A program made the position numbers and the translations under genes. A stretch of DNA of 64,000 nucleotides from CAWEYO01 sp963813315 (GTDB lineage: Bacteria > Pseudomonadota > Alphaproteobacteria > Rhizobiales > Rhizobiaceae). The number at the start of each line of letters is the position of its first letter. Within the stretch, counting starts at the first letter, position 1. Location of the stretch: contig CAWEYO010000017.1 in assembly GCA_963813315.1 (NCBI GenBank), forward strand, positions 124,001 through 188,000, given 5' to 3'. Below, in pieces: positions 57,174 to 64,000 of the stretch. The notes beneath the pieces are model-generated. The model ran no database searches, was not told the DNA's origin, and was given only the letters and a program-made list of their open reading frames with translations.

Positions 57174-58046
57174 ATGCCCACGATGCCACTCGGCCGGCGG
57201 AAACGGGCTGACGAAGTCGCCGAACATATCGAACGCGCGATTACCACCGGCGAGTTCAAGGAAGGCGAAGCCATGCCTTCCGAAAAGGAACTGTCAGACC
57301 GTTTCGGAGTTGGCCGGCCCGCCGTCCGCCAGGCGCTATTCATTCTGCAGCAACAGGGCCTGGTCGAAATCACCAGCGGCACCCGTGCACGAGTCACGGC
57401 GCCCTCCGGCAAGTTCCTGACCGGGCAGATGGCCGGCCTCATCCGGCGGCTGTCGTCGACGGGGCCGGGTCACGAACACATGGAGCAGACGCGCTTGCTC
57501 TTTGAAACCGGTGTTGCCTGGCAGGCGGCACGGGTTGCTACCGACGACGATCTAAGTCGCCTCAAGGCGAAGCTCGACGCCAATGTTGCGGCGATGGGCA
57601 ACGCGGCAGAGTTCATCCGCACCGATGTCGCCTTCCACTATGAACTGACGGTAATCACCCGCAATCCCGTGTTTGCCGGGGTGCACGATGCGCTCGTTGG
57701 CTGGCTGATCGACCAGCGCACGACGACAATCCATATGCCGGACGCCGACCGGCTTTCGGTGCGCGACCACACCGCCATCTATGAAGCCGTCGCCGCCCGG
57801 GATCCGATGAGGGCATTTCATGAAATGACCAGCCACCTGCGGCTCATCAGCGAACTCTATCGCGAGTTGAAGCGCCTGTCCGACGAGATCCTGCGCCAGG
57901 TCGCGAGAGAAGTCGCCAGCCGCATCGAACGCGAGCGCGACGCGATGTGGACATCGCCACACCTTTTTACAAATGATCAGGCCGCGGGCAATTCGGATAA
58001 GGGGACGCGAAAGACACATTCCAGGCGAAAGGCCAGCGATGCTTGA
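57174..58046 (+). CDS. GntR/FadR-family transcriptional regulator
   Basis: About 290 residues from the ATG at 57174, preferred because of the strong site ggaggtggagg; in-frame starts at 57117 (TTG) and 57129 (ATG) lack one. The winged helix spans EVAEHIERAITTGEFKEGEAMPSEKELSDRFGVGRPAVRQALFILQQQGLVEI. An FCD sensor domain follows (QTRLLFETGVAWQAARVATDDDLSRL; EFIRTDVAFHYELTVITRNPVFAGVHDALVGWL). It is NanR-like in build. Divergent from DSD1 and just upstream of the DadA gene, so it probably represses both operons. Confidence 0.9.
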   Translation: MPTMPLGRRKRADEVAEHIERAITTGEFKEGEAMPSEKELSDRFGVGRPAVRQALFILQQQGLVEITSGTRARVTAPSGKFLTGQMAGLIRRLSSTGPGHEHMEQTRLLFETGVAWQAARVATDDDLSRLKAKLDANVAAMGNAAEFIRTDVAFHYELTVITRNPVFAGVHDALVGWLIDQRTTTIHMPDADRLSVRDHTAIYEAVAARDPMRAFHEMTSHLRLISELYRELKRLSDEILRQVAREVASRIERERDAMWTSPHLFTNDQAAGNSDKGTRKTHSRRKASDA

Positions 58047-58061
58047 TGGGGGAGCCGGCCC

Positions 58062-59332
58062 GTGACCACAGTCGTTCTCGGCGCAGGCGCGGTCGGGACT
58101 GCGACGGCCTGGTATCTCAGCAAGGCCGGTCATGACGTAATTGTTGTCGAGCGGCAGAACGAGGCCGCCATGGAGACAAGTTGGGGAAATGGCGGCGTCA
58201 TTCACGCCAGCGAGGTGGAGCCATGGTCGCAGCCCGGCATGCCCCGCAAGATATTGGGCTGGCTTGGCAAGGAGAACGCGCCTCTGCTTCTGCGCTATGG
58301 CGCCATTCCTCACATGTGGCGTTGGGGGCTCGAATTTGCCCGCAACTGCACCCCCGAAAAATTCCGTGCCAACGCGGCGGCCAATCTGGCGCTGGCGCTT
58401 CATTCGTTGAAGTCGCTGCAGGAAATCGGCGCGGAAACCGGCATCAGCTACGATCGCGCCACCAAAGGCGTCATCAAGATCTATCGTTCCTCGGAATCCC
58501 TCGATGCGGCCCAGCGGTCGGTTGACTATCTGGCGCGGCATGGGCTGCTCTACGAGCGTGTCGGAGTGGACCGCTGCATTGAACTCGAGCCGGCGCTGCA
58601 TGACACGAGGTCGACGCTCGCGGGCGCGCTCTATTTTGCGCGCGACGAAGTGGGCGATTGCTACAAGTTCACTCAGGGGCTTGCGGCCGCATGCGCAGCG
58701 CGAGGTGTCAAATACCGCTACGGCGAGACGGTCCGCGACATCGAGAAAGGCGCCGGCCGCGTCGCTGCGGTCATCACCGACAAGGGTCGCCTCGCCGCGG
58801 ATATTGTCGTGGTGGCGCTGGGAAGCTTTACGGCGCCGCTGCTCGCGAAGCTTGGCGTTCACGTGCCGATCTATCCCGTCAAGGGCTTGTCGATAACCTT
58901 TTCGCGCGGCGCCTGGAACAGTGCGCCCAACATGCCGGTCATCGACGACAGCAAGCTGTTCGGGCTCGTCCCGATCGGCGACCGTATGCGGATTTCCGGC
59001 TCGGCCGAGATCACCGGATACGATACCGCGCCCGCGATGTCGCGAGCTGCAGCGATTGTGGAGAATGCCGGTTTTACGTTCCCGGAAATGAAGCGGCATC
59101 TCGATCTGTCAAAGGCGCGCGTCTGGGCGGGCCTGCGCCCGGTAAGCCCCGCCGGCACGCCGATCATCGGTCGACCGGTATGCCGGGACTGTGGGTCAAT
59201 GCCGGGCACGGACATCTCGGCTGGACGCTTGCATGCGGTTCCGGCCGGGTTGCCGCCGACCTGATCGAAGGAAAAAATCCGGGCATACCGGTTCCGGCGC
59301 CGCAAGGTGCCGTGTTGTCAAGCGCGGCATGA
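58062..59332 (+). CDS. D-amino acid dehydrogenase-like FAD oxidoreductase (frameshifted near 3' end)
   Basis: A GTG start at 58062 with site gatgggggag gives MTTVVLGAGAVGTATAWYLSKAGHDVIVVERQ, a DadA-type FAD domain. VKGLSITFSRGAWNSAPNMPVIDDSKLFGLVPIG and RVWAGLRPVSPAGTPIIG are DadA hallmarks. After PIIG near 59172 the frame breaks; the correct ending STGMPGLWVNAGHGHLGWTLACGSGRVAADLIEG continues in the next frame to 59332. A one-base loss restores about 423 residues. It oxidises D-amino acids to 2-keto acids at the membrane, and may act on a substrate brought in by the importer that follows. Confidence 0.85.
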
Positions 59333-59367
59333 GACCGCCCGTCATCTGAAGCGCAAGGGAGGAAGTC

Positions 59368-60796
59368 ATGATGAAGAAGTTGATGTTGACCGCCGCGTTC
59401 ATTGCCTTTGTGGCGGCCTCGCCGGCTTTGGCCGAGGAAGATGCGGCTGCCAAGGCCATCGAGGCGGCCAAGCAGTTCACCGGATCGACGATTACGGTTG
59501 TCGCCGAGGCCGGTCTGCAGGCGCTGCTGGATACCCAGTACACGGGCCCGGAATGGGAACAGCTCACCGGAATCAAGGTGAAAGTGGTCGAACTGCCGTT
59601 CGAGGAGATCTATCCGAAGACGCTTCTCGAAAAGCAGGCAGGCACCGGCGGCTACGATGTCGTGCTGGTGTCGCCCGCCTGGCTCGCCGACATGGTGTCC
59701 AACGGGGCCGTTGAGGAGCTTGATCCCTACATCGACAAGTACGAAGTCAAGAGCGAGTTCGACGACATCAATCCGGCCTTCAAGGACTGGATGAGCTACA
59801 ATGGCAAAATCTATGGTCTTGTCGTCGATGGCGACGTTCTGGTCACATACTATCGTAAGGATCTCTTCGAAGATTCCGAAAACCAAAAGGCCTTCAAGGA
59901 AAAATACGGCCGCGATCTCGCTGTGCCGAAAAACTACGGGGAGTTCGGCGATATTGCCTGTTTCCTGACTGAAAAATACCAACCCAACATGTACGGCGCG
60001 GGCGTCATTAACACCGGATACACATTTTTCTTCTTCAGTGAGCGTTTCCGCAACAATGGCGGCAAGTTGTTCGATCCGGAAACCATGAAGGCCACCGTCA
60101 ACAGCGAAGCGGGCGTGAAGGCGCTGACCGACATCGTTGAACAGAACAAGTGCATGTCGCCCGGCATCGAAACCTGGGGTTTTGCCGAAAATCTTTCGGC
60201 TCTCAATGCCGGCGAGATTGCCATGACGATTTCCTGGCCGCCGGTCGGGCGCTGGGCCCAGGGCGTCAACATCGAGGACAAGGCGCTCTCATGGGTGCCG
60301 AAGACGACGGTTGCCGACAAGATTGGCTATGCCATCAATCCCGGCGGTCATCCGGAACTTGCGTCCGGCTTCATCTCCGGCGTGTCTCCGGACAGCAAGA
60401 ACAAGGATGCGGCCTATCTCTATGCCCAATGGATGCATTCGAAGACCCAGAGTTTGAAAAACGTCATGCGGCCCGTCGGCCTTCGCGACCCCTTCCGCAT
60501 GTCGCACTACAACTCAGCCTGAATATCAAAATCTGTGGCCGGGCGCGAAAGACTATCTCAAGGTCTTGAAGGATGGTGCGGCTGCGGGCTATGCCGATTT
60601 CTCCTTCATCGAAACGTTCAAGTATCAGGATGCCATGTCGCGCGCGGTCAGTGCCGCGATTGGCGGCGAGGATCCGAAGGCAGCGCTTGACGCGTTGGCG
60701 GCGGAATGGGACCAGATCACCGAGTCCATCGGCGTCGACAAGCAGCGGGAAGCCTACAATGTCTGGGCCGCCAAGCCCTCGGCCTATCGCGAGTGA
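59368..60796 (+). CDS. ABC transporter solute-binding protein, family 1 (frameshifted near 3' end)
   Basis: MMKKLMLTAAFIAFVAASPALAEE is a clear signal peptide, with site aagggaggaag. The body ITVVAEAGLQALLDTQYTGPEWEQLTGIKVKVVEL has the family-1 extracellular binding fold. The frame ends at 60522, but the natural continuation (EYQNLWPGAKDYLKVLKDGAAAGYADFSFIETFKYQDAMSRAVS) lies one base over and stops at 60796, restoring about 475 residues. A one-base insertion near 60515 explains this. It is the periplasmic binder for the permeases and ATPase downstream. Confidence 0.85.
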
Positions 60797-61705
60797 CATC
60801 TGCCGCAACAACATCGAACACCGTCGGCCGGCCGTATCCGGGCCGGCCGGCGCGCGACCGGTGGATTGTTTGTCGGGCCGGCGGTCTTCGTCATGTTGCT
60901 TGTCGGTCTCTTCCCGTTTCTCTGGGCAGTTGCCGTCAGCTTTCAGGATTTGACCGGCTCCAGCCGCGTCGGCAATTGGGTGGGTCTGGCCAACTACCAG
61001 AAACTTGTTCAGGATACTCGCGTCTGGGCCGCACTCGGCCGAACCATGTTGATTCTCGCCGTGGCTCTGCCGCTGGAGATGGTTCTGGGGCTTCTGCTGG
61101 CCATGCATTTCCAGAACGACAGGCCGTTCAAACGGTTCTTTGTGGCTCTCCTGGTTCTGCCGGCGGTCGTGTCGCCGATGGTCGCCGGTTCCATGTGGCG
61201 GCTCATGTTCGACCACAAGTTCGGGCCGTTCAACCAGATCATCGGCTGGATCGCCGGCCATCCCGTTGTGCTGCTATGGGTCGTCAAGCCGCATCTTGCA
61301 TTCTGGGCCATAATGATTGCCGAGGTCTGGCAGTGGACACCGTTTATGTTCGTTATCCTGTTGGCCGCTCTCGCCAATGTCGACCGCGAGCAGCTAGAAG
61401 CAGCGGAAATCGACGGCGCCGGCCGCTTCCGTACATTCTTCCGCATCGTACTGCCGGCGATCATGCCCGTTCTCGGCATAGCCGTCCTCATCCGGGCGCT
61501 GGATCTTTTCCGTATCTTCGACAGTATATGGCAACTGACCCGTGGCGGACCCGGCACGAAAACCGAGACACTCTCCATCTTCATGTTCGTCCGCGGCTTC
61601 CAGAACTTCGAGACGAGTTACACTGCGGCCCTCGTGGTCGCCTTGCTGATCCTGCTCTCGATCGTCGTAACGCTTGCGCTCAAGCGCATGGAGATCGCCC
61701 GATGA
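60793..61705 (+). CDS. ABC transporter permease, MalF type (frameshifted near 5' end)
   Basis: The natural start is likely the GTG at 60793, overlapping the binding protein stop (GTGA), reading TSAATTSNTVGRPYPGRPARDRW. A one-base insertion near 60864 then separates it from the main frame FVGPAVFVMLLVGLFPFLWAVAVSF, which is open to 61705. Six membrane helices and the EAA-type loop ALANVDREQLEAAEIDGAGRFRTFFRIVLP are visible. If the frameshift is real, translation might restart at the TTG near 60866. The ATGA overlap with the next permease shows operon coupling. Confidence 0.85.
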
Positions 61706-62526
61706 GAAAGCGGACGCTCGTCTCCGAAATGGTCTGGTATGCGACCACGCTGCTCATTCTCCTCGTGGTGCTTTTCCCGATTTACTGGATGTTCATGGTG
61801 TCGCTCAAACTGCCCGAGGAAATTTTCAAGTCGCCTCCGGTGTGGTTTCCGAGCCAGCCGCAATTCGACAACTTCAGGGCGCTCTTCATTGACGGCGATG
61901 TATGGTCGCTCTGGAACAGTTTTGTCATAGCCGGCGTCAGCACCATCATCGCCATGATATTGGGAACGATCTGCGCCTATGCCATCGTCCGTTTCAGGAC
62001 CGGCGGCGACAACCTTGCCGTCTGGATCCTTTCCCAGCGCATGCTGCCGCCGATTGCCGTCGTGTTCCCGATCTTTCTCGCCTATGCGGTTTTCGGTCTT
62101 TCCGACAGCTATTCTGGCCTCATCCTGCTCTACACGGCTTTTGCGCTGCCCTATGTCATCTGGATGATGCGGGGGTACCTGGAGGATGTGCCGATCGAAC
62201 TGGAGGAGGCAGCACTAATCGACGGATATTCGCATTTGGGCGTACTTTGGAAGGTGTCGGTTCCGATGGCGCGCAACGGCCTCATTGCCACGGCCATCTT
62301 TGCATTCGTTTTCTCGTGGAACGAATTTCTCTTTGCGCTGGTGCTGACCCGCACCGAGGTGCTGACATTCACCGTCCAGGTCAGCCAGTACTTTGGGTCG
62401 CAGTCGACATTCTGGGCCAAAATTTCGGCGATGTCGGTGCTCGGTACCCTACCGGTATTCGTCGCGGTCACCATGCTGCAGAAATACATCGTCCGCGGCA
62501 TATCGCTCGGTGCCGTCAAGGGATAG
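61702..62526 (+). CDS. ABC transporter permease, MalG type
   Basis: A 274-residue inner-membrane permease whose ATG at 61702 overlaps the previous stop (ATGA). Six hydrophobic helices begin at YATTLLILLVVLFPIYWMFMVS. The EAA motif EEAALIDGYSHLGVLWKVSVPMARNGL contacts the ATPase, and the ending KYIVRGISLGAVKG is the classic MalG tail. It pairs with the upstream MalF-type permease to import a sugar or amino-compound substrate. Confidence 0.92.
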   Translation: MRKRTLVSEMVWYATTLLILLVVLFPIYWMFMVSLKLPEEIFKSPPVWFPSQPQFDNFRALFIDGDVWSLWNSFVIAGVSTIIAMILGTICAYAIVRFRTGGDNLAVWILSQRMLPPIAVVFPIFLAYAVFGLSDSYSGLILLYTAFALPYVIWMMRGYLEDVPIELEEAALIDGYSHLGVLWKVSVPMARNGLIATAIFAFVFSWNEFLFALVLTRTEVLTFTVQVSQYFGSQSTFWAKISAMSVLGTLPVFVAVTMLQKYIVRGISLGAVKG

Positions 62527-62529
62527 ATC

Positions 62530-63633
62530 ATGGCTGACCTGAAACTGTCCGCTGTCCACAAATACTACGGCGATGTGCATGCCGTCAGGGGGATCGATCT
62601 TGAAGTGCCGTCGGGCGAATTCACCGTGCTGGTCGGCCCGTCGGGCTGCGGCAAGTCTACACTCTTGCGCACCATCGCCGGGCTTGAGGAGGTGAACGCC
62701 GGAACCGTTGAGATTGGTGGCAGGGATGTCACCTGGGCGCGACCGCGCGACCGTGATATCGCCATGGTCTTTCAGAGTTACGCGCTCTATCCATACATGA
62801 ATGTGTACGAGAACATTGCCTTTGGCCTGCGCGCCCGAAAGATTGCCTCGGCCGACATCGCCCGCCGCGTCAAGGAGGCCGCCGAAATGCTCGGAATTGG
62901 CCAGCTCTTGCAGAGGCGCCCGCGTGAACTTTCGGGCGGCCAGCGCCAGCGCGTGGCCATTGGCCGCGCCATTGTCCGCGACGCGCGGCTGTTTCTTTTC
63001 GATGAGCCGCTAAGCAATCTTGATGCGCAGTTGCGCGATGAGATGCGCGCCGAGATCAAGCGCCTGCATCAGGAGCTCAAGCGCACAATGATCTATGTGA
63101 CCCACGACCAGATCGAAGCCATGACGCTGGCTGATCGTATCGTGCTTTTGCGCGATGGAACCGTGGAGCAGCAAGGAATGCCGCTGGAACTTTTTGAATG
63201 CCCGGCAAGCCGGTTCGTCGCGGCGTTTCTGGGCAGCCCCAAGATGAACTTCATCCCCGTGGAGATCGCGGGCAGCGCCGCGGTGCTGAGTGGTGGCACC
63301 AGGTTGGCGCTGCCTTCCGCGCGTCCGTTGGCCACCGGCCCGGCGGTTTTCGGCATTCGCCCACAGCACATTTATCGTGCCAGCGGCACGACGGCGGCGG
63401 CACGCTCGAAAGCGCAAGCCACAGTCGAACTGGTTCAGATCACCGGAACAAGGGTCATCGCCACTTTGGCGGTTGGCAAGGAAATCGTGATGGCCGATTT
63501 CGAGGTCGGCGCGCCGCTCTCACCCGGCCAGAAAATACTTGTCGAGTTCGATGTGGCCCGTGCCAGCTTCTTCGATTCTCAAACCGGGCTTGCATTGAAG
63601 AACACGCAAGAGTCCGGACGGCGGAAATCTTGA
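62530..63633 (+). CDS. ABC transporter ATP-binding protein, MalK/UgpC type
   Basis: A 367-residue ATPase. Walker A GPSGCGKST, signature ELSGGQRQRVAIGRA, Walker B LFLFDEPLSNLD and the switch His in YVTHDQIEAMTLADRIV are all intact. The C-terminal TOBE-type regulatory domain begins about residue 235 (FIPVEIAGSAAVL). It starts three bases after the MalG stop. It is an intact relative of the truncated ATPase at 50030-50793. Confidence 0.92.
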   Translation: MADLKLSAVHKYYGDVHAVRGIDLEVPSGEFTVLVGPSGCGKSTLLRTIAGLEEVNAGTVEIGGRDVTWARPRDRDIAMVFQSYALYPYMNVYENIAFGLRARKIASADIARRVKEAAEMLGIGQLLQRRPRELSGGQRQRVAIGRAIVRDARLFLFDEPLSNLDAQLRDEMRAEIKRLHQELKRTMIYVTHDQIEAMTLADRIVLLRDGTVEQQGMPLELFECPASRFVAAFLGSPKMNFIPVEIAGSAAVLSGGTRLALPSARPLATGPAVFGIRPQHIYRASGTTAAARSKAQATVELVQITGTRVIATLAVGKEIVMADFEVGAPLSPGQKILVEFDVARASFFDSQTGLALKNTQESGRRKS

Positions 63634-64000
63634 TCGGCGCCCTGCACCGCTGCGCCTGCGCAGCGCTTGGCCTGTGGATGGGCGTTTTCGTCGTGATTGG
63701 CCTTCCAAGGGCGCAGGACCGGCACGCCAGTCCCGAACTCGAGGCGCTGCTGCCATCCACATTGGGCGGCGTGGCACTGACAATCGAAAGCCAGGCCGGC
63801 GGCGATCTTCTCACCAACAGTGCGGCCTTCGACGCGTTCCTCTCCACTTTGGGCAAGTCGAGGGCCGATTTTACGGTGGCGAGCGCCTACGCCCACGGAA
63901 ATCTAAAAGCCGCGGCGGGGATCTGGCGCGTCAAGGGAGCCGATCCGGCTTTGCTCCTTCCGGGATTTCAAGACGGCAATCCAGGCATCCAGTGCTGCCT
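63630..64000 (+). CDS. Exported hypothetical protein (3' end outside window)
   Basis: It starts at a TTG overlapping the ATPase stop and stays open to the window end (123 codons). The N-terminus (CACAALGLWMGVFVVIGLPRAQD) looks like a signal peptide, followed by SPELEALLPSTLGGVALTIESQAGGDLLTNSAAFDAFLSTLGKSRADFTVASAYAHGNL. The coupling implies co-expression with the importer. No family is recognised from the part seen. Confidence 0.55.
   Translation, partial: MIGALHRCACAALGLWMGVFVVIGLPRAQDRHASPELEALLPSTLGGVALTIESQAGGDLLTNSAAFDAFLSTLGKSRADFTVASAYAHGNLKAAAGIWRVKGADPALLLPGFQDGNPGIQCC

Overview
The window looks like chromosomal DNA of a GC-rich alphaproteobacterium of the Hyphomicrobiales, most likely Mesorhizobium or a close Phyllobacteriaceae relative. 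The signs are a cyclic beta-1,2-glucan locus (ndvB-ndvA), a heterotetrameric sarcosine oxidase operon in soxB-D-A-G order, a DUF1127 mini-protein divergent from a LysR gene, IS256-type remnants, and rhizobial-style palindromic intergenic repeats. This is judged from sequence features only; no database was searched.

Positions 1-26.4 kb form a methylamine / one-carbon block. It opens with the end of a corrinoid-activating ferredoxin-type (DUF4445) protein, followed by a LysR and a GlxA/GbdR-like regulator. Three multidomain flavoproteins of the dimethylglycine/sarcosine dehydrogenase type (FAD oxidase plus folate-binding GcvT) lie at 4.8-7.3, 17.5-20.0 and 21.3-23.7 kb. Among them are soxBDAG (10.6-15.9 kb), a nitroreductase, an XRE-cupin regulator, an aminotransferase and a creatininase-family amidohydrolase. 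Together they suggest stepwise removal of N-methyl groups from quaternary or secondary amines into tetrahydrofolate.

Positions 26.4-39.4 kb are more housekeeping-like: a YcaQ-type DNA glycosylase, a repeat-rich spacer, ndvB and ndvA for periplasmic cyclic glucan, a stand-alone LigD polymerase domain, and a tRNA-Lys(CTT).

Positions 39.4-54.6 kb, starting at the tRNA, form an accessory region with many broken genes. It holds a two-gene cassette with a CxxxRxGxxC-CRLH zinc-type motif and a decayed flavoenzyme/methyltransferase cluster: two FAD monooxygenase-like proteins, a berberine-bridge-type oxidase and a ruined SAM methyltransferase. It also holds a truncated integrase joined to a truncated GntR regulator, and a small aldolase/hydroxyacid dehydrogenase operon. 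Next come an ABC ATPase missing its middle, a probable D-apionate lactonase with a short-chain dehydrogenase, and a scrap yard of IS256, RsgA and RTX-like fragments.

Positions 54.6-64 kb hold a divergent catabolic locus. The minus-strand operon is DSD1-type PLP aldolase/dehydratase, RidA and PhzF. The plus-strand operon is a GntR regulator, a DadA-like D-amino acid dehydrogenase, and an ABC importer (binding protein, two permeases, ATPase). Use of a D-amino acid or D-hydroxy amino acid is the likely role.

About ten genes carry what looks like a single-base frame shift while both flanking frames remain intact. These are flagged individually. Such a density is more typical of residual indel errors in the assembly than of ten independent pseudogenes, but the sequence alone cannot settle it.
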